Source: Crocinitomicaceae bacterium (GTDB taxonomy: Bacteria > Bacteroidota > Bacteroidia > Flavobacteriales_D > Crocinitomicaceae). Taken from it: a stretch of 64,000 nucleotides of DNA. Shown here one piece after another: positions 24,962-35,121 of this stretch. The translations under genes and the position numbers were made by a program. Every line of letters begins with the position of its first letter. Within the stretch, counting starts at the first letter, position 1. Location: contig JAGQYP010000011.1 of the NCBI GenBank assembly GCA_020436025.1, positions 1 through 64,000 of the forward strand, read 5' to 3'. The notes under the pieces were generated by a model. The model searched no databases and was not told the origin of the DNA. It saw only the letters and a list, made by a program, of their open reading frames with translations.

Positions 24962-26518
24962 TTAATAACTGCAATTATCAAAATACAGTACCGAATCTCC
25001 TTCTTCTCCAATGCGATCGTGAATTTCAAATCGAATTCTCTTGCTTAGCTTGAGGTTCAATTTCACTCGCATACTATCATCTATTTTCTTATTCCAAGTT
25101 GGGATGAAAGTATAAATCGTATCGGGCTCTCCTCTATCAAAACTAATTCCGTAGGAAATAATGAAGTTCTCTAAATCCGGATAATCCACCTTTAATGATT
25201 TCTCTAGATAATTAACTGAAAACGCAGTTCTTTTGCGCCTATCAATTTCTTCTTTCAGTTCTGCATTTTCTGTATTCAATCTGCTTATTTCAAAGTCTTT
25301 TGCTCCGATAATGTCCAATGACTGCTTAGATAAATCAGAGTATTTCTCAAGCTGTTCGTTATTGATCTCTTTCTGAATATTTTTAAATACAATGAGTTCT
25401 ACCTTAGAGGTATCCAAATCATAAACAACCATTTGATTTCTCCAACCCACAATAACAGCTTCTGGAATTTCTGTTGCGCCTCCAAGGATTGGTTTGACCT
25501 CAATTCTGGATTTGTGGCTACCATAACCAAATTCATATTCTGCTTCTACCTTGTACATAGAATTATAAATAACTTCATGCACATATTTTTGAGCCTTTTT
25601 ATTAAAATTCCCTTCCAAAGTTACTTTGTAAAAAGAATAACCTGCTGGAATAATAAGAAGAACCAATATCACAATGGTATAGATTCTTACCTTCTTCTCT
25701 ACTCTTTCATTAACGTAAGCAACAACCGGGAATTTAAGGTAGCGAACAAATAAATAGGTCGACAAACAAATGAAAATGGAATTCAGCAAAAAGAGATAAA
25801 ATGCTCCAAAAAAGAATTCCCACTCTTTTATAGATAAGGCAAATCCTGCTGTACATAATGGAGGCATCAAAGCTGTAGCAATGGCAACTCCTGCCACAAC
25901 AGTCTCTAATTTCCCTTTTGAAGCTGCAACTATACCCGCTAAACCACCAAAAAAAGCAACTAAAACATCTCTAAAATCAGGGTGAGTTCTTGCTAACAAT
26001 TCTGGTGTAATTTCTTGAAATGGGGTTGCTAAGAAAAAAAGAAAAGATGCGACAATGGCGATTATCGTCATCACACCAAAATTCTTCAAAGATTCAAGAA
26101 CCAGTTTGAAATCATAGATACCAGTTCCCAGTCCCATACCTCTAATCGGTCCCATTAAAGGCGAAATAAGCATGGCACCTATCACCGTTGGAATGGAGTT
26201 AGACATTAACCCAACTGATGCAACTATAATGGAGCATATCAGTACCCAAACATTTATTCCGGCAAAGGTTATATTGTCCCGAATCTCTACTTCCGCCTGT
26301 TTTTTGTTTACGTCTTTTTTAATTGAGAATAAATTCCTCAAATACGCCCATAAACTCGTGGAGGCTTTGATTACATCTCTATTCAGATGAATTTTTGTGG
26401 GATCATCGTCAATCGTATGTCTAGTTTCCTTTTCTCCTTGTTCTTCTTTCGGGTCTAAAGGATCTTTTTCATTCTGATTATTATCCGTAATCGGATCTTC
26501 TTCAGGGTCTTTTGCCAT
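24962..26518 (-). CDS. DUF389 membrane protein (TIGR00341-type)
   Basis: A 518-aa protein. A charged Asp/Glu/Lys-rich N-terminus (about 1-80) precedes a DUF389 membrane core of about six helices (80-290) with the signature ITFAGINVWVLICSIIVASVG, AMLISPLMGPIRGMGLG and TALMPPLCTAGFAL. The C-terminal 220 residues form a soluble, coiled-coil-containing domain (a KQSLDIIGAKDFEISRL region), probably periplasmic. The family's function is unsettled. It is flanked by the patatin gene (9 bases upstream) and yciH (11 bases downstream). Confidence 0.9.
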   Translation of the reverse strand: MAKDPEEDPITDNNQNEKDPLDPKEEQGEKETRHTIDDDPTKIHLNRDVIKASTSLWAYLRNLFSIKKDVNKKQAEVEIRDNITFAGINVWVLICSIIVASVGLMSNSIPTVIGAMLISPLMGPIRGMGLGTGIYDFKLVLESLKNFGVMTIIAIVASFLFFLATPFQEITPELLARTHPDFRDVLVAFFGGLAGIVAASKGKLETVVAGVAIATALMPPLCTAGFALSIKEWEFFFGAFYLFLLNSIFICLSTYLFVRYLKFPVVAYVNERVEKKVRIYTIVILVLLIIPAGYSFYKVTLEGNFNKKAQKYVHEVIYNSMYKVEAEYEFGYGSHKSRIEVKPILGGATEIPEAVIVGWRNQMVVYDLDTSKVELIVFKNIQKEINNEQLEKYSDLSKQSLDIIGAKDFEISRLNTENAELKEEIDRRKRTAFSVNYLEKSLKVDYPDLENFIISYGISFDRGEPDTIYTFIPTWNKKIDDSMRVKLNLKLSKRIRFEIHDRIGEEGDSVLYFDNCSY

Positions 26519-26527
26519 TTTTGGGGG

Positions 26528-28783
26528 TTATTTTTGTTTTAGCAAAGTAATTAATTTTTCCAATTCTTTTTGGTTTCTCTCCAAGAATATTGCATCATTA
26601 ATGGTGTGCTTTTCTCTAGTGGTAAGATGCCAGGAAAGTGAAATTTTTTCTTTGGGATTGTCTTTCAAATTGAAGGAAACAACATGGAAAGGAATTTCAA
26701 AACCTGAATTCAATAGGACCATCATTTCATCTCGATCAAAATCTTGAGCTCTAGGGAAATTACCATAGAAATTACCCAACGGCATGAGCAGTTTATCAAT
26801 CAGACTCAACCCTTTATCACTCAAAATGTGGTAATCTTTCTGTGTGTCCCTAATTTCAAGTAATATGACTCCTGAGGTATAAGAATCGATCCAATCTTTC
26901 AAGGCTAAAAGATAATCTGCTGTAAACTTCCCTCCGTAATTGTCGCGCAGACCTGCATCCATGATCTCTAAACTTGGATTTGTTGGAAGAGAGACCATGG
27001 GCATGATATAGGGAAAGGTCGCATTTAATCGCAACGCAGAGGTGAATTTAGTCCGCATCGGTTCTTTCGCCTCTAATAATTTCGCGAATTCAACATTTTC
27101 ATAGGATTTAGGCAGCCCTCTTGGACTCATTTTCTTGATTCGATTGACAAAATTCATTGGAGAGGAACTGATAATCAATCTTCTTCCATCGTTGATGATT
27201 GTCGGAGTTAATACTAATTGAGGGATTTTTGAATAATATTCGGGTTCTTCGTAGTCTTCCAATCGTTTATCTAAAACAAATTCAGTATTCTCGTTAAGAT
27301 TTTGTTCGAAGGAATATCCGCGATCTTTGATATAAGATTCTTGCCCATCATAGACTTTTTGATACCGAATGAAGATGTCGTTCGTAGCAATCGTGAATGA
27401 CATGAAATTCAATAAATCTTTTGCAATGTTGTCACGATACTTTTCATCAGCTAGACTTTCTATTTCTCCAAGTTTCTCCTTCAAATAGAGCTCTCTAAAA
27501 TATGCCGCTCCAATCATTCCTCCTGAAGCTCCTGTGATCATTTTTACATTTTTAAAGAATTGCCCATCCGTATTCTTATAAATATGTTGAAGTACCGTAA
27601 ATGTCCATAAAGCACTTCTTAATCCTCCTCCAGAACAATTGATCACAATAAGTTTTGGCTTTTCTTCTCCGGTTTTATTTTTCCAATGCTCCATGGTTTG
27701 AAGCTGGTTTTCGTAATCATTTTGCACCGAAGATTTATTGTAGATCATTCCTTCCAAGACCTTTAAATTATAAGGAACTGGTTCACCCGAATATTGTAAG
27801 CCAAAAACATAACTTTTAGATTGCAACCAAGGGATTTGATAGGACAAGAAATTAAAGAGTAAAAAAGCAGAAAACATAATAGCAAATGTCCAACCCTTAA
27901 ACCAAGAATAGGCTGCTGATATGATCATTAAGAAAATCGTAAAAAGCAATAGAATACTGGCGCCAGCGGGAATCACAAACATCGAGATGTCTCTAAAAAT
28001 CCCTAAGGCAAAAAATCCCAAAACCATGGCTATTTCAAAATAAGAGGCATTGAAATGGTTTTGAGAGAATACTTTTTGAATGGTTTCCTCATCGTAATGT
28101 GATATATCCCTGGATTTTTTTAATCTGAAACGAGAACCTATATAAACATCAGGATGGAATGTTTTTTTCCGCATAAACGTAGAATACCATGGATTTGGCT
28201 TGTTGAAGGTTGTATTGATCGGTTCATCTACTGATTTCTCTTTTCCTCCAGTAATAGTAATCACATTCTTATTTACTCTAAAGAAATAAAGCATCGAAAG
28301 CAAAATAAAGATGGCATTACCTATTAAAAACCCAATGATATTGAAGAAAAGTGGCCAAAATGAAATGAGTTCTTCCTCCAATTGAAAAAGAATCATTTTG
28401 ACAATAAAGGTGATAATGTAGATAAGCGGAATAGTAGAATTGTTTACACAAAACTTGAAAAAAGGCCGATGTAGCGTAGCTAAAAATGGAAACAAAGGTC
28501 CGAGCATGGAATAACTATAGGTATGAAACGCCATGATAAAACCACCTGTGGCAAAACCTAATAAAATAAAGGAATAAACGCCTACTTGCCCCAGATATTC
28601 AGGAGCTAAAAATAGATAGGGCACACCATATTTTGATGCTATTGCATTCGTAATAAAACCAAATAAAATAGACCAAAAGATAATCGTGAGCAGGTTTTTT
28701 TTGAACTGCAAAACTAAGAGCTGTATCGGGAAGAATCGGAAGATAACTCTCAGTAGAACCTTAAATCGGAGCTTTAGCCTCAT
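26528..28783 (-). CDS. Membrane-anchored patatin-like phospholipase
   Basis: A 751-aa protein with an N-terminal membrane region of about seven hydrophobic segments (30-330) and a C-terminal patatin domain. The lipase features are intact: the oxyanion loop CSGGGLRSALW, the nucleophile GASGG near residues 418-422, and the dyad Asp in DAGLRDNYGG near 608. Patatins hydrolyse acyl esters of phospholipids or galactolipids. A membrane-embedded form may work on the inner membrane. It is first in the patatin-DUF389-yciH unit; a gap of about 125 bases separates it from parC. Confidence 0.88.
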   Translation of the reverse strand: MRLKLRFKVLLRVIFRFFPIQLLVLQFKKNLLTIIFWSILFGFITNAIASKYGVPYLFLAPEYLGQVGVYSFILLGFATGGFIMAFHTYSYSMLGPLFPFLATLHRPFFKFCVNNSTIPLIYIITFIVKMILFQLEEELISFWPLFFNIIGFLIGNAIFILLSMLYFFRVNKNVITITGGKEKSVDEPINTTFNKPNPWYSTFMRKKTFHPDVYIGSRFRLKKSRDISHYDEETIQKVFSQNHFNASYFEIAMVLGFFALGIFRDISMFVIPAGASILLLFTIFLMIISAAYSWFKGWTFAIMFSAFLLFNFLSYQIPWLQSKSYVFGLQYSGEPVPYNLKVLEGMIYNKSSVQNDYENQLQTMEHWKNKTGEEKPKLIVINCSGGGLRSALWTFTVLQHIYKNTDGQFFKNVKMITGASGGMIGAAYFRELYLKEKLGEIESLADEKYRDNIAKDLLNFMSFTIATNDIFIRYQKVYDGQESYIKDRGYSFEQNLNENTEFVLDKRLEDYEEPEYYSKIPQLVLTPTIINDGRRLIISSSPMNFVNRIKKMSPRGLPKSYENVEFAKLLEAKEPMRTKFTSALRLNATFPYIMPMVSLPTNPSLEIMDAGLRDNYGGKFTADYLLALKDWIDSYTSGVILLEIRDTQKDYHILSDKGLSLIDKLLMPLGNFYGNFPRAQDFDRDEMMVLLNSGFEIPFHVVSFNLKDNPKEKISLSWHLTTREKHTINDAIFLERNQKELEKLITLLKQK

Positions 28784-28908
28784 TAATAGAAAATACGAAA
28801 TTTAGTATTCAATAGCAAGTAAATCTCGAATGTATTTTCCATAAAAGCATAGGAATTAGGTAAGATTTTTTCTGTTTTACAAATAACTAACTCAAAAAGA
28901 AGTGATTA

Positions 28909-31824
28909 CTAATCAAATAGTTTTGCTTGATCAGGATTGTCGTCATTATTCTCTTTTATGGCTTTTCCTGATGGTTTTATGTCTAAATTGAATTCAACCG
29001 GATTGTCATTTTCAGTCGATCCTGCTGCTTTCGATTGCCCTCTTAATTGATTCAAAGATTTCCCCTTAGGTTTTTCTGCCTTTGGTTCATCCTTTTCTTC
29101 ACTTGCCTCATCAGTAGAGTCTTCAATTTCAGAATCCATTTCCTGATCGTCATCGTTTACCACTTCATCATCGTCAGACTCATCCGAATGAATCATTTCT
29201 TCGTACTCCGCCTCCTCTTTGGCTTGCTGAGCTTTTTCTTGCTCTGTTTGTGGCCAAGGCTCCAATCCTCCTTCTGGAATTTCCTCCAAAATCTCTTTAA
29301 CTTTGAGTTTTGTTAGCTGATTCCCTTGAGCCTTCATTCCTTTAATATCAATGAATTCAGAAAGATCTAGGATTTTATCTGGCAAGTGTTTAGTGGTTTT
29401 TAAGTGCTTATTGTAAACGATTCGAACCAAAGGTTTGTAGGCTGTCGATGCCACTTCCAAATGTGAATTTTCTTCTTCAGATATGAACAGTACTTTTTTA
29501 TCAGAAGTCACTTCACACACAAATCTTTTTACAAAGTGCATTTCCTTATCTCCATCGTAATACACACATGAAATTGGGTGTTCTGGATTCCATTTTTCAA
29601 TCCCGATCAAGTCATCTGAAAAACGATTGGATAAATCAAAATTTGTCAACCTGTAATGCCCGGACTTATATATTGTCAATATTTTATCATCACCTCGAAA
29701 CTGTCCAAGATATTTACCTCTTCCTTCGTGGTTTAATCTACCAACAATCTCATCATACCAAACTTTGATTGCTGATAAAGTAGAAGCTCCAACTTCTTTC
29801 TGAACGATTTTAGAGATGAGCTCTTTGGTAACTCTATTTCCAGCCGAACCTCTTCCTTTGATCAGTAATTCACCAAAATCTATGTCAAATTTCAGCCTTT
29901 TCAGATGTTGACGAGGTCTTAATTGAACTGTAACAACTTCTCTATGCCCGTCTGGATTGACCGAAAAATAAAGGACTTTCGATCCTTTCGATCCCTTGGT
30001 GAGATCATATTCTTTTTCTCTTGTAATAGATTGTACCGCGAATCTTTTCATCATGGATGGACCGTTATTCCCATCTTGATAAATTAAATGATAGATTGTA
30101 CGCGTATCTCCTTTTTTCCAGACACCTACATGGATAATTCCTTTTCCAACAAACTTTTTGTCTGCAATTCGAGTAACCATCATTTTTCCTGTGTCAAAGA
30201 AAATAATGACATCGGATATTTCTGAACAATCAGCCACGTAGTCTGCTTTTTTCAAATTGTATCCGATGAAGCCTTCTTCAACATCCACATAAAGCTTTTT
30301 ATTCGCAACAATTACTTTTTGAGCGGAAATATTATCAAAAACTTTTATCTCAGTTTTTCGCTCCTTCCCATCTCCAAATCTCTTTTTCAGATCTTTGTAA
30401 TACTCAATGGTGTATTCTACTAGATTATCCAAATCATGATTGATCTGCTCAAGTTCTTCCTCGATTTTCAAAATAATTTCATCCGCTCTAAAAGCATCAA
30501 ACTTTGAAATTCTCTTAATTTTAATTTCAGTCAATTTGACTATATCGTCTTCAGTAACTTCTCTTTTAAGTTTCTTCTTAAAAGGATCCAAACCTTTATC
30601 AATCGCCGAAATCACTCCTTCCCAGGTTTCTTCATCCTCGATTAAAGAGTAAATTTTGTTCTCAATGAAGATCTTCTCCAAACTCGAGAAATGCCATTGT
30701 TCTTCCAATTCTCCTCTTCGGATTTCCAACTCCATTTTCAATAGATTCAGAGTAGAATCCACCGAGTTTTTGAGAATTTCCGTCACCCCCATGAATCTTG
30801 GACGATCTTTATCAATTACAGAAGTGTTGGGCGAAATAGATACTTCACAATCCGTAAAGGCATAGAGTGCATCGATCATTTTGTCAGGTGATGTACCTGG
30901 CGCCAAATGCACTAATATTTCTGCAATTGCAGCTGTATTATCCTCAATCTTTTTAACCTTGATTTTGCCCTTGTCATTTGCTTTTAATATCGAATCAATC
31001 AAAGAGCTCGTTGTTGTCCCGTAAGGAATCTCAACAATTTTCAAAGTTTTATTATCTTCTTTCTCAATCTTAGCTCGAATCCGGACTTTCCCACCTCTGA
31101 GTCCATCATTGTAGTTAGAGAAATCGGCCATACCCCCTCCTGGGAAATCAGGTAAAACAGTAGGCTTTTTCCCTCTCAAAACATCTACTGAAGCATCAAT
31201 CAATTCAACAAAATTGTGGGGTAGGATTTTACAAGCCATACCAACAGCAATTCCTTCAGCACCTTGAGCTAATAATATGGGGAATTTAACAGGTAATTCA
31301 ACCGGTTCTCGATTTCTCCCATCGTACGATTTGGTCCATTCCGTTGTTTTTGGATTGAAAACGATATGCAATGCTAGTTTGGATAGCCTGGCTTCAATAT
31401 ATCTTGGAGCAGCTGCAGAATCACCAGTTAAAGTATTCCCCCAGTTTCCTTGACAATCAATTAAAAGGTCTTTCTGACCAATTTGAACTAAAGCATCACC
31501 AATGGAAGCATCTCCGTGTGGGTGATATTTCATGGTGTTTCCGATGATATTCGCAACCTTATTGTAGCGACCATCATCCATTTCTTTCATGGAATGAAGA
31601 ATCCTTCTCTGAACAGGCTTAAAACCATCCCATAATGATGGGACAGCTCTTTCCATGATTACATAGGAGGCATAATCTAAAAACCAATCTTCATACATTC
31701 CAGATAAGGGAATTATCTTATCTGAACTAGGAGATGCATCCGATGAAGCTTCTTGACCTGAGTTAGTGTCTCCTTCTTGTGGATCTAAATTTTCTTCGTC
31801 GTTTATGTCGTTTTCTTCATCCAT
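28909..31824 (-). CDS. parC: DNA topoisomerase IV subunit A (ParC-type)
   Basis: A 971-aa type IIA topoisomerase A subunit that cuts and rejoins DNA for decatenation. The winged helix is marked by FKPVQRRILHSMKEM, and the active Tyr is residue 142 in APRYIEARLSK. A tower, coiled coil and reduced beta-pinwheel follow. No GyrA-box QRRGGKG is seen (only KGRGSAGNRVTKE), favouring ParC. Unusual additions are a 35-residue acidic N-terminal extension and a C-terminal tail of about 120 residues dominated by Asp/Glu with Lys-rich patches, likely disordered. It lies 7 bases after parE. Confidence 0.92.
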   Translation of the reverse strand: MDEENDINDEENLDPQEGDTNSGQEASSDASPSSDKIIPLSGMYEDWFLDYASYVIMERAVPSLWDGFKPVQRRILHSMKEMDDGRYNKVANIIGNTMKYHPHGDASIGDALVQIGQKDLLIDCQGNWGNTLTGDSAAAPRYIEARLSKLALHIVFNPKTTEWTKSYDGRNREPVELPVKFPILLAQGAEGIAVGMACKILPHNFVELIDASVDVLRGKKPTVLPDFPGGGMADFSNYNDGLRGGKVRIRAKIEKEDNKTLKIVEIPYGTTTSSLIDSILKANDKGKIKVKKIEDNTAAIAEILVHLAPGTSPDKMIDALYAFTDCEVSISPNTSVIDKDRPRFMGVTEILKNSVDSTLNLLKMELEIRRGELEEQWHFSSLEKIFIENKIYSLIEDEETWEGVISAIDKGLDPFKKKLKREVTEDDIVKLTEIKIKRISKFDAFRADEIILKIEEELEQINHDLDNLVEYTIEYYKDLKKRFGDGKERKTEIKVFDNISAQKVIVANKKLYVDVEEGFIGYNLKKADYVADCSEISDVIIFFDTGKMMVTRIADKKFVGKGIIHVGVWKKGDTRTIYHLIYQDGNNGPSMMKRFAVQSITREKEYDLTKGSKGSKVLYFSVNPDGHREVVTVQLRPRQHLKRLKFDIDFGELLIKGRGSAGNRVTKELISKIVQKEVGASTLSAIKVWYDEIVGRLNHEGRGKYLGQFRGDDKILTIYKSGHYRLTNFDLSNRFSDDLIGIEKWNPEHPISCVYYDGDKEMHFVKRFVCEVTSDKKVLFISEEENSHLEVASTAYKPLVRIVYNKHLKTTKHLPDKILDLSEFIDIKGMKAQGNQLTKLKVKEILEEIPEGGLEPWPQTEQEKAQQAKEEAEYEEMIHSDESDDDEVVNDDDQEMDSEIEDSTDEASEEKDEPKAEKPKGKSLNQLRGQSKAAGSTENDNPVEFNLDIKPSGKAIKENNDDNPDQAKLFD

Positions 31825-31831
31825 AATTTGC

Positions 31832-33673
31832 TTAGGCTACTTCTTCTTCTATTCTTAGATTATCTATGATAAAGTCCTGTCTCTCTGGGGTGTTTTTACC
31901 CATGTAAAAATTCAAAATATTCTCGATTGAGTTATCCTTTCCAACCAATACGGGCTCAAGTCTCATGTCTTCCCCAATAAAGTTTTTAAACTCATCAGGA
32001 GAAATCTCCCCTAAACCTTTAAATCGAGTGATTTCTGGATTCTTCCCTAAACTAGCTATGGCATCCCTTCTTTCTTCTTCTGAGTAACAATAGCGTGTTT
32101 CTTTCTTATTTCTCACACGAAAAAGAGGCGTTTGTAAAATATAAACATGCCCTTTTTTCACTAAATCAGGGAAAAATTGAAGGAAGAAAGTCATTAACAA
32201 CATGCGAATATGCATCCCATCGACATCTGCGTCTGTTGCAATGATGATTCGATTGTATCTCAAGTTCTCCAAGTCATCCTCAATGTCCAATGCTGCTTGA
32301 ATCAAATTGAATTCTTCGTTCTCGTATACTACTTTTTTGGTGAGTCCGAAAGAGTTTAATGGTTTCCCACGAAGACTAAACACTGCTTGTGTGTTTACAT
32401 CTCTGGACTTTGTAATAGATCCACTTGCAGAATCTCCCTCCGTTATAAAAATACTCGATTCCTCTCTTCTTTCGTTTTTTTGATCGTTGTAGTGTATTCT
32501 ACAATCTCTCAATTTTTTATTGTGCAAACTTGCCTTCTTAGCCCTTTCTCTTGCCAATTTGCGAATACCTGAAAGTTCCTTACGCTCTTTTTCAGATTGC
32601 TTGATCTTTTTCTCCAGCGTATCTGCTACTTGTGGATTCTTATGGAGATAGTTATCAAGCTTTTCTTTCAAGAAATCCATGACAAAAGCACGCATGGATT
32701 TCCCATCAGGTTCAATTTCTAAAGAACCTAATTTCGTTTTTGTTTGAGACTCAAATACAGGCTCTATTACTTTTACAGAAATCGCAGCAACAATGGATTG
32801 TCGAATATCAACGGCATCATAATTTTTTCCGTAAAAATCTTTAATCACTTTGGCTACGGCTTCCCTAAATGCTGCTTGATGTGTCCCTCCCTGCGTGGTA
32901 TGCTGACCGTTAACAAAAGAAGAATAATCCTCTCCATATTGTCTTGCGTGAGTAAAGGCCACTTCAATATCCTCACCTTCCAAATGTATTATCGGATATA
33001 AAGGATCTGAATCCATCTCCGACTCCAATAAATCCAAAAGACCATTGTTGGACTGGTATTTTTCTCCATTGTAATAAATAGAAAGCCCTCTATTCAAATA
33101 ACAATAATTCCAAAACAGTTTATCTAAATAAGGAACCTTAAAATTGTAATTCTTAAAGATGGTGTGATCTGGCTTGAACTCTACATAAGTTCCGTTTTTC
33201 TCATCCGATTTAGCCACTTTTGAATCATCCGTGATATCTCCTCTCACAAAACTGGCTTCTTTCATTTCTCCTTCTCGGACAGAATATACCTTGAAGTGTT
33301 CTGAAAGCGCATTTACTGCTTTGGTTCCTACTCCGTTCAGACCAACAGACTTTTTAAAAGCTTTGGAATCATATTTTCCTCCAGTGTTGATTTTAGAAAC
33401 ACAATCAACAACTTTCCCCAATGGGATACCTCTTCCGAAATCTCGGATGGAAACTAATCCATCTTTTATTTTTACATCGATTCGTTTCCCATGACCCATT
33501 ACATATTCGTCAATGCAATTGTCCATGACTTCTTTGACCAAAATGTAAATTCCGTCATCACTGGAAGAACCATCTCCCAATTTCCCAATATACATACCGG
33601 GACGCATTCGGATGTGTTCCTTCCAATCGAGGGATCGAATATTGTCTTCGGTATATTTTACTTCTTCTGCCAT
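31832..33673 (-). CDS. parE: DNA topoisomerase IV subunit B (ParE-type)
   Basis: A 613-aa ATPase subunit. The GHKL ATP site is seen in [20 protein letters not shown] and [15 protein letters not shown] transducer domain and the TOPRIM domain follow ([12 protein letters not shown] and [13 protein letters not shown], the metal-binding acids). The length is right for ParE; gyrase B of this phylum is usually longer. It forms an operon with parC. A TATATTTG element lies upstream at 33706-33713. Confidence 0.93.
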   Translation of the reverse strand: MAEEVKYTEDNIRSLDWKEHIRMRPGMYIGKLGDGSSSDDGIYILVKEVMDNCIDEYVMGHGKRIDVKIKDGLVSIRDFGRGIPLGKVVDCVSKINTGGKYDSKAFKKSVGLNGVGTKAVNALSEHFKVYSVREGEMKEASFVRGDITDDSKVAKSDEKNGTYVEFKPDHTIFKNYNFKVPYLDKLFWNYCYLNRGLSIYYNGEKYQSNNGLLDLLESEMDSDPLYPIIHLEGEDIEVAFTHARQYGEDYSSFVNGQHTTQGGTHQAAFREAVAKVIKDFYGKNYDAVDIRQSIVAAISVKVIEPVFESQTKTKLGSLEIEPDGKSMRAFVMDFLKEKLDNYLHKNPQVADTLEKKIKQSEKERKELSGIRKLARERAKKASLHNKKLRDCRIHYNDQKNERREESSIFITEGDSASGSITKSRDVNTQAVFSLRGKPLNSFGLTKKVVYENEEFNLIQAALDIEDDLENLRYNRIIIATDADVDGMHIRMLLMTFFLQFFPDLVKKGHVYILQTPLFRVRNKKETRYCYSEEERRDAIASLGKNPEITRFKGLGEISPDEFKNFIGEDMRLEPVLVGKDNSIENILNFYMGKNTPERQDFIIDNLRIEEEVA

Positions 33674-33705
33674 AAATCAGGATTTACAAGGGTTTCAGCA
33701 AGAAA

Positions 33706-33713
33706 CAAATATA
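33706..33713 (-). promoter_or_regulatory. Possible -7 promoter element for parE-parC
   Basis: TATATTTG on the minus strand matches TAnnTTTG and lies 32 bases before the parE ATG. No TTG is found at the standard upstream spacing, so only the -7 half is supported. Confidence 0.4.
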
Positions 33714-33811
33714 ACCAAAGTGGACGGAAAACGTTTTTGAAACGCAATAATCTTATTAACTATTTTTAGTGAAAAAGTTGATAAGTCAGAAAGTTAGCCT
33801 CAATTTAAACT

Positions 33812-34594
33812 CTATTTAAAGCCTCTTTCCTTTTTAATAATATCGTACGCTTCTTGAACCTTTTGAAATTTCTCTTTCGCTCCTTTTTGGAATTCTTCTC
33901 CCATTTGAGCAATCTTATCAGGATGATATTTTACAGCCATTTTACGGTAAGCTTTCTTAACCTCTGCATCGGTAGCATCTTGATCGATCTCCAAAATTTT
34001 ATAAGCTGAAATTGGATCCTTATAGAACATGGCTTTGATCGATTCAAACTCTCGCCTGCCTAATCCGAGTCCGTCGGAAATCCTCTGAATTACGTCGAGT
34101 TCGGACTGACTCACACTTCCATCTGCCAAGGCAATTCCAAAAAGATAATGCAGCAACTGCAGTCTTACTTCTGGCGCCATCACCATTTTAATATCCCCAC
34201 ACACCTGTTCTAAGGAATAGTTTTTATTTAAAACCTCTCTTAATCTTTGCAGATGAATACCGGCTTTGTATTCGCCAAATTGTTGTAATAAAAACTTCTT
34301 CACATAACTTAATTCCGATTTCACCACCTTCCCATCTGCCTTCATGACGGAAGCCGAAAGAATTATTAATCCTAAAGCAAAATCATCTTGTGAAATTCTA
34401 GGCCTGAAAAACTGTGAATTTGAATCACTATAAGGATTCCCACCAGAAGAATAGTTTGAATTTCCAGTCTGTACGCGAACGGATAAATTATCGATGAAGG
34501 ACCCTATAAGAAACCCCATGAATGCTGCCCAAAAACTCCCTCCTGTTATGAACAGAAGAAGTAGCGGGAAAATAAACTTATAAAATCCTTTCAT
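33812..34594 (-). CDS. TerB and DnaJ domain membrane protein (DjlA-like)
   Basis: A 260-aa protein with an N-terminal hydrophobic anchor (about 8-32), a short Ser/Asn/Gly linker, a TerB-like helical domain (about 75-190, SASVMKADGKVVKSELSYVKKFL, LADGSVSQSELDVIQRIS) and a C-terminal J domain (about 195-255) with the HPD tripeptide (KYHPDKIAQMG). This order is that of DjlA-type co-chaperones that stimulate DnaK at the inner membrane. It is transcribed alone and diverges from the 142-aa gene. Confidence 0.9.
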   Translation of the reverse strand: MKGFYKFIFPLLLLFITGGSFWAAFMGFLIGSFIDNLSVRVQTGNSNYSSGGNPYSDSNSQFFRPRISQDDFALGLIILSASVMKADGKVVKSELSYVKKFLLQQFGEYKAGIHLQRLREVLNKNYSLEQVCGDIKMVMAPEVRLQLLHYLFGIALADGSVSQSELDVIQRISDGLGLGRREFESIKAMFYKDPISAYKILEIDQDATDAEVKKAYRKMAVKYHPDKIAQMGEEFQKGAKEKFQKVQEAYDIIKKERGFK

Positions 34595-34645
34595 TTAGTC
34601 TTTTTTTCAATCAAAAATAATACATTTACAGTCCAATCCTATTGA

Positions 34646-35074
34646 ATGTTAGAACCATTTGAAATAGATTATCCAGCAATCTCATCTGGTCCTGTTTACA
34701 ATTTTACAACAGACCAGGGCGTAGAATATGAAGTACGTTTCGCTAGAAAAAAGGAAAACCTACTGCATGTTACAATTGCTTTTGGTGTATTAAACGATGA
34801 GTATGAAGGCGAAGAATATGTAATCACCAATAAAGGGGATCATTTTCGCGTCATGGCTACTATCGTTAAAATCATTAGAACTTATTTAGAGCATCATCCA
34901 AACGTTCGAATTATGGAATTCACCGGGGTTCCTGTTCCCGGAGAATCTGAAAGAGAAGAGACTAAAAGGCTTAAACTCTACGTACGCTATCTTCCTGAGA
35001 TTTTCAACACCAAAGAATGGGAATTCATCCCAAATGGCAACCACATGATCTGTAAAAGAACAAATTTGAAATAA
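34646..35074 (+). CDS. Unknown conserved-looking protein (142 aa)
   Basis: A soluble protein with no signal peptide. It alternates strands and charged turns (VYNFTTDQGVEYEVRFARK, LLHVTIAFGVLND) followed by a helix with HFRVMATIVKIIRTYLEHH and a RIMEFTG strand, suggesting a compact alpha/beta fold. I recognise a general likeness to short Bacteroidota proteins of unknown function but cannot name the family. It starts at ATG 34646, is divergent from the DjlA-like gene and converges on htpG. Confidence 0.75.
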   Translation: MLEPFEIDYPAISSGPVYNFTTDQGVEYEVRFARKKENLLHVTIAFGVLNDEYEGEEYVITNKGDHFRVMATIVKIIRTYLEHHPNVRIMEFTGVPVPGESEREETKRLKLYVRYLPEIFNTKEWEFIPNGNHMICKRTNLK

Positions 35075-35077
35075 AAA

Positions 35078-35105
35078 AGAGTCCGAAACTGCCGCTTCAG
35101 ACTCT
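35078..35105 (-). terminator. Hairpin terminator of htpG
   Basis: AGAGTC pairs with GACTCT, extended inward by GAA with TTC past one mismatch. On the minus strand it is followed by six T, so it ends the htpG transcript. On the plus strand it lacks a T tract. Confidence 0.75.
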
Positions 35106-35121
35106 CCTTCATCTCGATACT

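Noticed and set aside
28909..33673. Gyrase (GyrA/GyrB) assignment for the topoisomerase pair
   Set aside because: No GyrA box was found and the B subunit is short, both pointing to topoisomerase IV, although the two families are close.
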